Shown here one piece after another: positions 10,470 through 21,991 of a DNA stretch of 64,000 bases. The stretch is from Saccharina japonica (Eukaryota; Sar; Phaeophyceae; Laminariales; Laminariaceae). The translations under genes were made by a program, and so were the position numbers. The stretch spans positions 1 through 64,000 of the forward strand of contig MEHQ01000040.1 in NCBI GenBank assembly GCA_008828725.1, written 5' to 3'. A model generated the notes under the pieces. It was not told where the DNA came from and made no database searches. It saw only the letters and a list, made by a program, of their open reading frames with translations. Every line of letters starts with the position of its first letter. Position 1 is the first letter of the stretch.

Positions 10470-11093
10470 GTGACGACCCGCGCCCTCCCCGGGGCGCCGC
10501 GACCAGGGGCAGATCATTTGTGCCGGAACCGGCTAAGCCAATATCGCTCTTGGGATGTCTTGGGTGACCGGCGAAGCCCGGAAACGGAAGCCCCACGCGG
10601 ACAGGCGCAACGGGGATACAGCGAACGAAAGTTTAAGCGAAATCGTGACCTGGTCGGTGCTCGTGTAGTTTGGGAGGACAAGAGGGATGGAAAACTGGGT
10701 TTGCGACGGCCTTTTCCTAATTTGAGGCGTTGCCGGTGGTTTACTCTGTGCAAGGGGCCGTCGGACCTCGCGCCGCGGCTGCTCCGGTGTCCCTGCCTCT
10801 CGGGAATGATGTATCTCGCCTCGGAAGCAGTCGACGACACGGCTCAAGTTTGCGTGGCTTGCTTCGGTTTCATGGAACATACATACCATGTCAAGGTTGG
10901 ACAAACTCCCCGAAATGAATACCACGAAGACCAAAATAAGTCCCAAAATACCTCTTCTTGTGGATTCCTGTGTAACACGAAGAGCACCATATGCCCCGAA
11001 ATATCTCTTGTGGAATTCTGTGTTACTCAATTTCACTCGAAAAATGCCTGCTTGGTGATTCACTTTTCGACCAGTCAGTCAGATGGAAATTAA
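10470..11093 (+). CDS. Hypothetical 207-codon frame
   Basis: This is the longest ATG-started frame in the window. The product is basic and Arg-rich in the first half (RSPETEAPRGQAQRGYSERK) and Cys-containing in the second (QVCVACFGFMEHTYHVKVGQ). No domain is recognised. An open frame of 176 codons lies antisense over the same DNA, so length alone is weak support. It follows directly after the 31-bp TIR element. No splice sites or conservation within the window were found to favour it. Confidence 0.22.
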   Translation: MTTRALPGAPRPGADHLCRNRLSQYRSWDVLGDRRSPETEAPRGQAQRGYSERKFKRNRDLVGARVVWEDKRDGKLGLRRPFPNLRRCRWFTLCKGPSDLAPRLLRCPCLSGMMYLASEAVDDTAQVCVACFGFMEHTYHVKVGQTPRNEYHEDQNKSQNTSSCGFLCNTKSTICPEISLVEFCVTQFHSKNACLVIHFSTSQSDGN

Positions 11094-11188
11094 ATCAAAC
11101 GAAAAATGTATTTTCGAAATGCAATAAAAAAGGCTCCAAATAACTCACATAAAGGTCGGGTACGGGTATACAGTATACAGTAGGGGTC

Positions 11189-11349
11189 CCTCTATAGCGC
11201 CGGTGTGTGCCAGCGGGAAAAACCGGCGCTATAACGGCAACCGGCGCTACTCGGGATTGGGGAATATATTGGTTTTAGTGTGGAAACGGAAAACTGCACC
11301 GAGCGCTTTCACCGGCGCTATAGCGGGCAACCGGCCTATAGAGGGACCA
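11189..11349. mobile_element. Small MITE with GGTCCCTCTATAG ends
   Basis: The left end GGGGTCCCTCTATAGCGCCGG and the right end CCGGCCTATAGAGGGACCAC are inverted. The inside has further inverted CCGGCGCTATA words, so the whole element can fold back. TA flanks both sides (AGTA before, CTA after). A CTATTAATAC word overlaps the right flank at 11350-11359. The element at 37832-38602 has related ends (TCCCTCTATAG / AAGGGACCA). Confidence 0.6.
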
Positions 11350-11359
11350 CTATTAATAC

Positions 11360-12135
11360 TATACCTGGTACAATTCTTGCAGAAGCCATAAAAGTGTCGG
11401 TACGGCCATTATTTTCTAGTGTTTCTAGTGGCACCCACATAAGTATCGGGTACGACCCGCATAAGTATCGGGTACGATGTGGATGTTGGACAGAACGCAC
11501 AAACGTATCGGGTATAGTACGTGGTACCCGTACCCCGCGTACGGGTACGAAATTCTTACAGAGCGCGCAAAAGTGAATGGGTACTACAAAACTCACAGAA
11601 GTGTCGGGCACGGTATTGAATTGCTCCCAAAACCCGCAGAAGTGTCGGGCACGGTTAATTCCCGAGTAGATACCCCAGGTACGCTTCTGTACATAAGAAC
11701 CTGCCGAGCACAGCTTTGATCTACATACGTATGTACGTACTTTCTGTTTTCACAGTTTGCATACGTATATACGTATACGTACATACAGCAGTATTTATCA
11801 GGGATGTACATTACCCCGGGCCGAGCTAGTTGCCCACCGGTAGTAACCCGATATCAGTTTTTTCGATTACCTACCCGTAATTGCCTCAGTATCCGGGGAT
11901 GAAAACGACCCATCCCCGGGGTATACACCTAATAAATATATATGTCGTAAAATCTGTTTCTCAAGCCTACCTCAATGCTCGGGCTGTGTGGGTGCATAGC
12001 AGCGTGCCCACATGTATATCCACACACTTAAATACCAAACCTCTATGTTTGGCATCACATTTTTATAAGTACGAGGTATTGTTCATAAGATAGGTGTTTA
12101 TATACATACATACATACTTGTATTATCTGATTCTG
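11360..12135. other. Gene-free stretch with short direct repeats
   Basis: 11380-11660 carries five or six imperfect copies of GCAGAAGTGTCGGGTACG/CATAAGTATCGGGTACG at about 30-60 base spacing. 11715-11790 is rich in TACGTA words. No exon found. Confidence 0.5.
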
Positions 12136-12139
12136 TTTG

Positions 12140-13016
12140 TTTGCCATGCGACAGCAAATATGTCAGGAGACGGCACTGTTACCCCTTGACCGACGGCGCC
12201 AAGGAAAACACCTTGACGAACGGTCCTCGACGGCAAACATCCGGGGACCAAAGATGTCGGGAGACATGTCAATGTCAAGCTGTCTGTCTGTCAAGGCTGT
12301 CTGTCAAGGCAAATCCATCTGTCTAGACATATGTCCCCAACCCCCCTGGCAGAAAGACCCTCCTAATATCTGTGGAAACCCCTATTATTTATTTTGTTTT
12401 TGAGGATATTTTACTCGTTTGACAAAGCTAATTTCAAATCATCGATATTCTGCAGTTCACTTTCAATATTTTCTGTAGATCGGACTCTGAAATGTAGCAA
12501 AATGTCGAAAAAAAACAAAATACAGGGAAAAATATCAATTTACACAATATTGTCAGGCGTTTTGCATAAAGCGGGGATTTTTCGGTAGTGTCTACTGTTT
12601 TTTGCTGTCAAGACTGTCTGTCAAGGCATTTGCCTTGACGCTGTCTGTCAAGGGGTGAAAGTGCTGCCTCCCGACATATTTGCCGGGGACAGGGAGCAAA
12701 AATCCCTGTTTTTGGAAAACCGCTACGAGCCATACTATTTATAGTGAAAGGCTACCGGTATATTTTATTTTTGTACTGGCTGCTGATTGCCTATGCCGGC
12801 CTTGGTCGAAGCTGGTGGTGTGCTGTGCTGGTGCTCTGGTGCGGGCACGCTGGCACGCAGCATGCAGCACACAAAATATCGGAAAAAAGCAAAACAAATA
12901 CGTAGGGGTTTCCACAGAAAATGGGGAGTTTGTTCCAGCGGGGATAGGGGACACTTCGTCTAGACGGATGGAAATGCCTTAACGGTTGCCCGTCTCCTGG
13001 CATATTTCTGCGACAC
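12140..13016. mobile_element. Inverted-repeat element with TGTCTGTCAAGGC repeats
   Basis: The left arm (from 12147, GCGACAGCAAATATGTCAGG) and the reversed right arm (from about 13014, GTCGCAGAAATATGCCAGG) match again at GAGACGG, TCTGTCTAGAC/CCGTCTAGAC and TCTGTGGAAACCCCTA. Arms are about 250 and 130 bases and imperfect. The interior holds copies of TGTCTGTCAAGGC at 12286-12311 and 12612-12652. No transposase was seen, so I call it a nonautonomous DNA element. Confidence 0.5.
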
Positions 13017-13017
13017 A

Positions 13018-13367
13018 ATGCCGGCGTCCCCGGTGGAATGACAGGTGAATCTCGTCCCTATTAGAGTCAAGGTCGTGAGTTCGAGCCCCCCCGAGTGCAT
13101 GCTAGTAGGAACTTTTCCCCGCTGAAAATATCTTGACTATTAGCAGCGGAAAGCGCGAGAGCGTGAGCCAGCAAAATCCGATGAAAATCGACGAGCGTTG
13201 GGAATGCTGAACGCTCTGCGCGATAAAAATCGAACCGCAGTGGGGGAGGAGGGAGAAGATCCTTCTTTGTGACCCCGGATCTGAGTGACGACTATGGAGG
13301 GGGAGGGACAGAAGTGTGAAGATAATAAATGGGATGAAAAAAACAAAACAAAAAACAAAAACAAAAA
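13018..13367 (+). repeat. SINE copy 1 (head type A)
   Basis: It has a tRNA-like head with a B-box-like word GAGTTCGAGCCC (13078-13089) and the common body (GATGAAAATCGACGAGCGTTGG; GTGGGGGAGGAGG; TTTGTGACCCCGGATCTGAG; AAGATAATAAATGGGATG). It ends in an A-rich tail with C interruptions. The body is shared by nine other copies in the window; the head matches only copy 2 (19308). Confidence 0.8.
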
Positions 13368-13488
13368 AGTGCGCAGCATGCGTAGCACTCACAAAAAAGC
13401 GACGAACCAGCAAACACGAAGACCCTTTTTTTCGTTTTTTGTTGTTGTGGGGCTTGTCGCATCGAGCCACGGGTTGTGGCTGGGACCA

Positions 13489-13603
13489 TTACGGGGGACC
13501 ATAGTAAATAGAACCTACGGTGCACACCAAAACTTGTATACTTAACAATTTTTGCTCACAAAATTTGGTCCTATTTACTACGGTTTACTATGCTCCCCCG
13601 TAA
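13489..13603. mobile_element. MITE-A copy 1 (TTACGGGGGACC ends)
   Basis: Ends TTACGGGGGACCATAGTAAA and (reversed) TTACGGGGGAGCATAGTAAA bracket 115 bases. The right flank is TAG; the left flank is CA where TA is expected, probably a substitution. TA target duplication and short perfect ends fit a Tc1/mariner-type nonautonomous element. Confidence 0.75.
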
Positions 13604-13998
13604 TAGAAATGAATGAATGTACCTCCAAAAGAGAAAAAATAAACATAAAAGCATTGCATAAATTATACGAAAAATATATATGCGTAGAATAGGGGACCGA
13701 TGTCGTATTGGATCATAATAAAATGATCCTATACGTGCTGTAACCAAGTATTTTACGAGACAGCGCCTTATGTGTTGCACTTTTATCGCACTTGTTGAAA
13801 CTCCAAATGTCCACGCCGTTTTTAGAAGATATAACTTGAAATTAGGTTGGCGTGTTCTATGAGCCCCTGCCAAGCCTTCGACCAGTGATATATATTTTTT
13901 TTTCTTGGTTGGAACGTTTTGGAGAGCAAGTCACACTAAAACCCGTACAATTACTCATCCCACTAACTACCGTAAAAAAACTAAAAAAAATACGAGAG

Positions 13999-14063
13999 CA
14001 GGTGGGAAGTGAACTCACGCTTCTGCCCTCTGCAGTCGAGCGCTCTACCGCTGACTCAAAAGA
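13999..14063 (-). pseudogene. tRNA-like relic (loop CTGCAGA, Cys-type anticodon)
   Basis: The minus strand reads a D-arm/A-box-like GAGTCAGCGGTAGAGC, an anticodon-loop-like CTGCAGA, and a T-arm GTGAG-TTCACTT-CCCAC with one mismatch. The anticodon stem does not pair well, and no matching acceptor stem was found. It is therefore a decayed tRNA or the head of another tRNA-derived SINE rather than a working tRNA-Cys. Confidence 0.35.
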
Positions 14064-14099
14064 TAAAGGAGGCGTTATTTTTCAACCCCGGGAGTGCAA

Positions 14100-15840
14100 C
14101 GTTCGACGCCCCCCGCTCGCCGAGGTGGGTGCCGGAGGCTGTTTTTTCGCCGGGGTCACCGAGGGCTGAGATGTGTGTGGCGGGCGTGGCTCGGTCGCGT
14201 GTTCGCGGGGGATCGGTTGGCGCTCGGGAGCAGCCGGTGTTGAACAGATATAGTATCACATAATCAAACTATTTTTGGCGTAATTTATAACATGATATTG
14301 GTCCTACGCAGCCAGTCATTGGAATATTTGGCGTACCTTTTCACGGACACGCCTTGGAGTATACCTGGAACCGGTTGATTCCTAAATATCAAAAGGGGAA
14401 AAATAGTCTCTTCCTGCGGAAACGCCTGACGTTTTTATCACTTTTTTTAGAAGGACTGCTGCTGTGGTTTTGCCTGTAAAAAAGGTACAAAATAAGGTAT
14501 TTTAGATACGTACAGTATACGATAAACCAACTTTCAACGTTATGATAGTCGGAAACGGATGATCACGGAAACCAAGCTTTGTACCGGTATATATTATGGT
14601 GAACGGAAATTGACCCCTCTGGTACATGCACCGCCTGAACCCACCATCAAAATTACCGTACAGGCTGTGCGACAACCGCGTGCCGTATTTGGCGGAAGAA
14701 ACCACCCCGGGTGATAACTATTATTTTGTTTTTTTGTATCATCCAGGGGGTTTTCCTGTGGTCGGGTAGTATCAATAATGTACCCCGATGATAACGGACA
14801 TACTGAAGTATACTCGTATTCGATTTTTTTTTAAATATCACCGGGGGGTTGTTTCTCGGGGTTACGCAGGAGGGTGGTGGCAGTACGGTGGTGGGTAAGG
14901 CTTGCTACACTTGGCACACTTACCCGGGCCGCGGAGGGGGGGGGTGATAGCAAGGGGGGGTGACACCGCCAGCCGCGAAAATTGTCACATTTTGACGCTT
15001 CCAGGCAGCTTGCTTCAACAACCAATGACTAGGAAGTGGCACTACAGCGATACTCTCCCCGTCAAATTTTCATTTTGTGATATATACCAGTATATGGTAA
15101 ATCCTGCGCACCCAACTACCGCCGCCATGGTAATCCAGATTATTACTATTACTGGTGGTCGGACGTGGTGATAATTCATATCGTATCACGCGATGCGAAA
15201 ATAGCGTGTATACCGGTATCGGCCCCGAGTGATAATACGTATCTGTTTCTACTGTTTGGATGGCGTTTCGGCCGAGGGGGGTGGTGTCTAGCGCACCCCG
15301 GTGTGATAACACTCCATACCACACCGATGATAAACCTGACCTTTTTCTTCAGTTTTCTATTTCTTTTATCACCGGGGGTGGTGTGGTGTGGTTTCGTGTG
15401 ATGCAGAGGTAACCAAGACAAGGGTGGCACCTTACGTCAAATACGAGTGGTGGGTATGTGACTATGTAGGCTTTGACGCTACAGCAGTAACTTTCTGCCT
15501 ATATAGGCCATAGGTGAGCACGGCTTCGGTGAACAAATGTATGCTAACCGCTCAATATGTATGGGGGTAAGAAATATTTCCCTCTTCTTGCCACCGATGG
15601 CCATACGTACATGTTGCATGAGGGATCGAAGCTTTTTTTGTTTGTGGGCAACAAACAAAAACGGGTACACCCTGTACGTTTGCAGTAAAAAACGGGACAG
15701 ACTACTACTGTAGAACCGAGTCCAAATCACACCCCACGCACGAGCCACGCGATTGGCCATAAACCATAAACACATCGTGTACCTGTTGTTGAAGGACAAA
15801 GACCTGTGGGTACACCTGTATCTGAATATGCGTCCTGGTT
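14100..15840. other. Gene-free stretch with TTATCACC words
   Basis: Between 14700 and 15370, at least seven words of the type GGTGATAA or its complement (14711, 14779, 14837, 15168, 15228, 15301, 15367) alternate in orientation next to CCCCGG. No exon recognised. Confidence 0.4.
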
Positions 15841-16085
15841 GGGTTCACAAGTAGGCACCTTTGAGTAATTAAAACGGTTTAAACCGATTTTTGGAAACCC
15901 AGCAGGCGCGTACGAGAGAAAAAAAACTGAAAAACAAAAACGCGTTTTAGTTTCGCCGGTATAAACCGGTTAGCCGAAAACCGGATGAAACCGGGTGGAA
16001 CCAGATAAAAAAATGGTTTAAACCGTCAGAACCGGACACATTTTTCATTGAGTTTCTACTGAATAAAATCATCACCACCAGTACT
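15841..16085 (+). mobile_element. AACCGG-rich hAT-like relic, copy 1
   Basis: GTAGGCACCTTTGAG, then GGTTTAAACCGATTTTTGGAAA, CCAGCAGGCGCGTACGAG, GCCGAAAACCGGATGAAACC and an end in CACCAGTACT. This is collinear with 57542-57745. The entry word (AGAGGTGGGCACC in other copies) is the classical hAT terminal motif. The end abuts a CTATTAATAC word at 16084. Confidence 0.5.
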
Positions 16086-16839
16086 ATTAATACTGAATGC
16101 TAATTGAACTATCGTGTTGCGAAACCAGTGGCTTAACTTGTCTGTGCAAATAAGAAACTGGGCGTAAGACAGACAGCTCAAACTGGGCTACAAGATATAA
16201 GAAACCGCCGGTTCAAGCAACAGCAGCGGTCAACGCCCACCCAAGATAAGCAAGTATGTCACTGAAGGGCTTAAAACCTACTACTACTACTGTAAGAAAC
16301 GCCAGAAGTCTCGCAACTACACAACTTCCAGCAGCAGTGTCGTTCAGAAAACAGCGCTTTGAATAATATGCTGATATAATAAGTACGGCCCCATCGGCAT
16401 CATGTCCCCTGTGGAGAAAGCTCACAACCAAAAAAATAGTAACTTCGTTGGGCCGTGGTCAATGACTCGGACAACAGCAGTGTTCTTCGTCGCTCGTTGC
16501 CCGCGCGAGATAAATGCGTTTTCTGGCGGTACAGTACATACATAATACCAAAATTCAAGGAACCAAAGGATGTTGGAATAGGTTGAATTTGAGCTTAGGA
16601 AAATGAGAAATTGTGGTCTAAGAAATATAGCTGGTGAGGGCGCCCAAAATGAGGCTTGGATCCGGACGCCAAAAAGTGAGGTTTCTTAGCAGCGGGCCCC
16701 ATGTGTATGCAGCAGTATACAGTATACAACCAGTGGGCGCCCGCACTTAAGAAATATCCTGTTGAGGAATTCAGGCTGTGTGAGATTGGTAAAACAGGTA
16801 GGAAATTGGTTGTAAGAAACACAGATCCGGAGGCGTTTC

Positions 16840-17222
16840 ACAATGTCATGCGGTTCTAACCGGTTTTCCGAAAAACGGTTAAGGGTCGTTCTTATCGAGC
16901 AGCTTTTTTCCATAATCTCCAATATTTGTTTGACAAAAAAAGGAAATCTCGGAAATCTTGGAAACTCATCAGAGGGCAAAATATTTGGAAGGCTTCACGT
17001 TCCAATAAATGGGGAAACAAAATGGAAAAAATGGAAATCTAGAAAATTGCGCGAAAACAAAAAAATGTTGGAAATTTAGGAAATTTAGGAAATATATGGC
17101 TCCGATAAGAATGGCCCTAAAGCCGGCTGGAAAAAAAAAAAGTCGTTTTTTTGTTTTGATGTGAACGGCTCGTTATCCGGTTTTCGGCTTACTGTGTTTT
17201 TTTCTCAAGGTGCCCACCTCTA
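16840..17222 (-). mobile_element. AACCGG-rich hAT-like relic, copy 2
   Basis: The right boundary, read on the minus strand, is CTAGAGGTGGGCACCTTGAG, which matches the hAT consensus end. It is followed by AAGCCGAAAACCGGATAAC. At the other edge, 16850-16885 has GGTTCTAACCGGTTTTCCG. The interior is AT-rich without coding capacity. Confidence 0.5.
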
Positions 17223-17420
17223 GTTGGGTGTTAGCTCCGATATGTACAGCAGTGCAGGACATCTAGTCAGAAAGGGGAAAGCTGGCCCAGGCAGAATTTA
17301 TTTTTCGAGAGAGGTTGACTTCTACACTATTAATAGTTCCAAGATAACCGCTATCGAATTTGTAATCTTCCTCTAAATGTTAGCCCGATTTTCTTATAAA
17401 CCTGTTTCTTATTATTAATA

Positions 17421-17790
17421 TATATATTTTTTTTTTTTTTNTTTGTCCATCCCATTTATTATCTTCGCCCTTCCTTTTTCTCTCCTCCCTAGTCGTAACT
17501 CAGATCCGGGGTCACAAAGTAGGCTCCTCTCCCTCCTCCCCCACTACGGTTCTTGCCTTGCATTTTTATCGCGAGAAGACTTCAGCCTTTCCTTCCCTCG
17601 TCGTCTCGCATCGAATTGTGCCTACCCACGCTACTATTAATTGGCGCTCTCAGCAGTCGATTCCGTTTTTTATTTATTTTTGCAAATAAACTCAAAAGTC
17701 CGACCCACGTGAGATTCGAACTCCAGACATCAACGTTCAGAAGCGTTCGAGGTTACCTCTAGACCATCGGGGCGACCGACTCTATAGGTG
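17421..17790 (-). repeat. SINE copy 3 (head type C)
   Basis: In minus orientation the T-run at 17428-17451 is the tail, interrupted by an N. The body follows, and the tRNA-like head (B-box GAGTTCGAATCTC, on the plus strand GAGATTCGAACTC at 17711) lies near 17700-17785. The site that reads GCGCCTAG in the reconstructed body is interrupted here by an AATTAATAG word (17634). The 3' CTAG (17489-17492) is intact. Confidence 0.8.
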
Positions 17791-17944
17791 TCCTGCACTG
17801 ACTGTACCTGTCTTCGGCTTCATTGCTGCAGTCGTTCCTCTCGTTATTCCGTTTTGTTGCAGGCTATTTCGCTATCGTTTCACAGAGCATTCCGCCATCC
17901 ATTGCCCTCTTCGCTCTTCACATGATCTGTTGTTATATCTTCTA

Positions 17945-18030
17945 TCGTACATACTCTAGTATCTTCATCCTACGAGAGAAAAAAGTTATGTGGTCACAAA
18001 ACCAATCACGTACTGTACGACACAGAGAAC
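17945..18030 (-). repeat. GTGAAGAACACAC-family repeat, partial
   Basis: On the minus strand: TCTCTGTGTCGTACAG, TTTTGTGACCACATAAC and TCGTAGGATGAAGATAC, matching the middle of the copies at 7755 and 58101. Both ends are lost. Confidence 0.5.
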
Positions 18031-19165
18031 TACTTACGTTGGAGACAGTACAGCAGTGCCATGCTACGCTATCCTACTGGATACGACAGGCACAGCATAC
18101 CCGCGCCAGAAACCCGGATACACAACTGTCAAAGAGAAAAACGAAAGACAAGGAGTGAAAGAAGAAAAAAAAAGAAAAAAAAGAACACAAGAAAGAAAAA
18201 ATAATAAGGGAGAAATAAACATATATTCTGTAGAGCAAAAGCGAAGCGCAATTACTTAGAAAATACGTATAAATACGTACGTATGAGATGTACTCGTACG
18301 TACGATTAGAAAATAACGTGCTATATAGTGTATCTTGATGCACGTATCATATATATACAATTAAGAAATTGAAGGCGAAAAACAATTGTGGCGAGGGCAG
18401 GCGAGGGAGCAACGTGCTGGGTGGGTGCGCCCTGCCGGCGGCTAATCATACCTATAATATTAATAGCATAAGTTCAGCGCCCGAGATCGATTCGGAGGAC
18501 TCAGATCCGGGTGGGATCAGGGTGTCAAGCGGGAGCGGGTGCTTAGAATAAGTGCGTAGCAAGCGTGTGTTTTTTACTTATTTTTAGACTGAGTTTGGGT
18601 GTAGCTCCAACAGGAGTGGGTACAAGACAGTACCCGTTTCTGGTGACAGCCCTTTCTCCCTTATTCTACTGTATCATTTGAGAGGTATCGTTCTGTTGTC
18701 ACTACTGTTTAATATGAATATGATATTGTGAAAATATACCCAGACAGAGGCGTCTGTGTACGCCTTTTCTTGGTATGAATTTACGTATGCTTACAGGGTT
18801 GTGCCTATTCTACGGTAAAGGGTTTGGGTGGTAACGCGGACGCAATGCGCCAGGGGACTGGTGGTGCGTTAGGGAACCGGTTTGGGATATTTGGCGAGGG
18901 GCCCGCCTTACTAGGGCGCCGCAATAATCATCATGTGGGCTGCAGTTGGGGACCGGCTTTTTATCTGTTTTTTTTGTTGTATTTTTCAAACATTTTGTGC
19001 ACAGTTTTGGTTGTGTTTTGGAACTGATTTTTGCCATCTATCTGGGCACGTTTTCGATTCAGATAACACGAAACAAAAACGTAGCACACCCCGGATAGTT
19101 TGCATAACAACTACCGGTACTCGGGAAAAATAAACTGGACAACGTTTCGAAGATCATAAATGCGC
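18031..19165. other. Gene-free stretch
   Basis: A purine-rich (A, G) tract spans 18125-18225. No exon or repeat family recognised elsewhere. Confidence 0.4.
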
Positions 19166-19170
19166 ACCTA

Positions 19171-19281
19171 TTTGGGGGGACGATAGTAAATAGGAACAAA
19201 TATTGTCAGCAAAAAATATATAAACATGTTGGTTTTTGTGTGTACCGTATGATAGGTTCTATTTACTATGGTCCCCCGTAA
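19171..19281. mobile_element. MITE-A copy 2
   Basis: Left end TTTGGGGGGACGATAGTAAA (one end mutated), right end reversed TTACGGGGGACCATAGTAAA. Flanked by CTA and TAG, that is, a CTAG target with TA duplicated. 111 bases, no coding capacity. It lies 25 bases upstream of SINE copy 2. Confidence 0.8.
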
Positions 19282-19307
19282 TAGTACAATATTGTGCCGG
19301 TTTTCCA

Positions 19308-19656
19308 GTTTGCAGCGGCGTCCCCGATGGAAGGACAGGTGGATCTCGTCCCTGTTAGAGTCAAGATCGTGGGTTTGAGCCCCCCCGAGTGCATGCTCGT
19401 AGGGATTTTTTTCTCGCAAAAATATATTGACTAGCGGAAAGCGCGAGAGCGTGAGTTAGCAAAATTCGATGAAAATCGACCAGCGTTGGGAAGGCTCAAC
19501 CCTCTGCGCGATAAAAATCAAGGAAAGGACCGTAGTGGGGGATGGGGGAAAGGAGCCTCCTTTGTGACCCCGGATCTGAGTGACGATTATTAATAGGGAG
19601 GGAGAGAGGCAGGAGTACGAAGATGATAAATGCGATGGAAAAAAAATAAGAAACAA
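19308..19656 (+). repeat. SINE copy 2 (head type A)
   Basis: Same head as copy 1 (GATGGAAGGACAGGTGGATC, B-box GTGGGTTTGAGCCC) and the full body. Near the 3' end the body's GACTAGGGAGG is replaced by GATTATTAATAGGGAGG (19585-19601), a 6-base gain at CTAG. The tail is A-rich with interruptions. Confidence 0.85.
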
Positions 19657-19659
19657 AGT

Positions 19660-20187
19660 GCCTCGCAAACGTTTCGACATTTTTCACTCATCTTCCCGTC
19701 CATCTTTCAACCATTCTCCATACCAAGTTTTCCCACCATTTTCCATTTTTCGGAAATGCTTGAAATATCGAAATATCGAAACGCTCACATATTGTCCGCA
19801 AATCAAACCCCGAAACCATACGTCTGAACAGCAGTACGCGGTACGGTGACGATGGCAGAAAGAGCAGCTGCAGCAGCACAGCAGCAGCGCCATGGGCATC
19901 AGCCGCGGCAATCATAATCATCGATGAAGGTAGTGAGGGTGCGGTCAGCAGCAAGCGGGCAAGGTGACGGGGCCAGCGACTGGGTCTGCAGCGGCGTCGA
20001 TACCGTGTCTGGCGCACCAGAACCTTGGGATGCGCCAACAGGAGGGAGGGTGACGTACTCACGAAGCATTCCGACCGGGTGGGCAATTCGGCGAGAAAAC
20101 CGGCACCGATGTGGTGAAGCAGGTGAGATTGATGTACCGGCAAGGATGTGTAGCGACTGAGTGAACACCAGTACAGCAGTACAGTAC
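19660..20187. other. Unassigned stretch
   Basis: A CAG-rich tract (19861-19890) on the plus strand. Minus-strand frames here are Ala/Leu-rich only because of this tract. No supported exon. Confidence 0.35.
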
Positions 20188-20335
20188 AGTGCGTGTTCTT
20201 CACATCGAACCGTTCTGTCTACCCTCTACCTATCGACATCCAGCACAATCAGTATCCGTGCTGGTTCTTCATCTTAGAGATAAACAAGCTCTGTGGTCAC
20301 AATCTATGAGACAGAGAAATTTCATTGACAATACA
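20188..20335 (-). repeat. GTGAAGAACAC-family repeat
   Basis: On the minus strand: TTGTGACCACAGAGCTTG, AAGATGAAGAACCAGCACGG, TGTGCTGGATGTCG, ending GATGTGAAGAACACGCACTG. About 75-80 % like the copies at 7755 and 58101 by eye. Confidence 0.6.
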
Positions 20336-20987
20336 GTAGCAGTATGGGCATTCGGCAATGCAATGCCAAGTTAATTACTACCAGGTACATACTATTTCAA
20401 TCCATAGATTAGTGTACTTTTCCCTTACGAGACCCACGATGTACTTGGTCTTGGATAAGCAAAGCAGAGTATACACAAGCCAGAAAATTGGGCAAGTTAC
20501 ACCAGATAAATAGTAAGAAACATTATCCTAACATTTCAAAGATGAAAAGCGAAAGAAAAAAAAAAGGGGAAACAGAAACAAAACACGCCGAGCATGACAC
20601 AAAATGGACGCGCGAGGAGGAAAAGAAGATAACCATTTCTTGTTATTTAGTGAAACAAACTACAGCTAGAGATCGTGTACTCGGTCGATTTGGGTTGGTA
20701 CAACGTTTCACACGATCCACTCTGGCGTGACTAGCATGCTTTTGGTCACCTACTGATACCGTAGGTTTCCTATCAACACATCAACACCCCTCCCGCCGTT
20801 TCTCTGTTTCCTCGTCCGCCCTTCCAGTATACAGCAGTGTGTCGACGGTGGAGCAGCTGGGGGTGGCTGAGAGAAGCTTCTGGGAGTTGCATCCCTGGTT
20901 ACGAGCTGCGTTTAGAAACACCAGCGTGGAGTCGCGCCTTACTCGTGAGAAGCGTGACGCGTTTTTCTGCTGGGGTCATTGCAATTT

Positions 20988-21094
20988 ATAGTTCGGGGAA
21001 ACATAGTGAATAGAACCTACTAGCTTCGTAAAAGAACTGGAATGTATAGGTTTTTGTGTAGGGATGGGTCCTAATTAATATAGTCCCCCCCTAA
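20988..21094. mobile_element. MITE-A copy 3 (diverged)
   Basis: TTCGGGGAAACATAGTGAATAG at the left and (reversed) TTAGGGGGGGACTATATTAA at the right, followed by TAG. The left terminus is eroded. Confidence 0.6.
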
Positions 21095-21876
21095 TAGTGC
21101 GTTATTATGCCAGTGTAGTTGGAGGGCAGGGTTTCGGGTGTGCACGCCCAGACAGACCACACGCGTGTTCGGCGCTCTCGGTATCCTCGGACTACGATGT
21201 GTGCCTGGTCGTTCTTACGTCAAAAGGTTGTCAAGGTTTACTTGTCAGTGTTTTTGTTTGTCAAGGGCAGGGCATTGGACGCGTCTCTTCATTTTTTGCT
21301 GTTTTGCTATCCGGTCGGCAACGACCGCTGGTTGGAACGTCTGACGACGCCTGGTGTGTGTGCATGTGTGCCATCAACGTTGCTGTTTATATTTTGTAGT
21401 ATAATGTTGGTCGACGTTGTGCTATAATGTCGGAACCGGAACCCTTTTCACTGGTATTACGAAGCATAATACTGCTCTTGTGTGTTTCGTTGCCGTGGTG
21501 GATGTAGACTCGGAAATATGAAAGCGGTGCCAAGCTCTATTATAGAGTTCTCGTGCTATTAATAGTACTACGAAGGCGATCACTAGTGTCCTGAACCGTA
21601 TACTCCCAGTGCAGACCGTTCACTCAAAAATTGTACCTGGCGAAATTATTCTGCACACCCAAAGCAGCTATGTAAGTATGCACATCTGACACGTGGTAGC
21701 TGGCAGGGACGTGGTTGTGTGCTTGACTCTCTTGCTTCTTGGATGCTCAGTATGTGTGCTTGGTTGACGTTTCCGGCGGTAGTAATACTTGGTGTACAAT
21801 AAGTTGGACACGGAAGGGCGGGAGCGGTCGAGAGGTCTACACCAGCAAAATAAGCCAAAGAGAGTAGCTGCTGCTA

Positions 21877-21991
21877 TTACGGGGGACCATGGTAAATACT
21901 AGTAAATAGGACCTACGGTATACACTAAAATCTATATATTTTCCGATTTGTATCAACACTATTTGGTCCTATTTACTATGGTCCTCCGTAG
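21877..21991. mobile_element. MITE-A copy 4
   Basis: Left end TTACGGGGGACCATGGTAAA, right end reversed CTACGGAGGACCATAGTAAA, preceded by CTA and followed by TAG: a clean TA duplication in CTAG. 115 bases. The left arm has an internal duplication (TAAATACTAGTAAATAG). Confidence 0.85.

Noticed and set aside
10514..11063. Antisense 108- and 176-codon frames over 10470-11093
   Set aside because: No splice signals, no conservation; kept only the plus frame as a weak hypothetical.
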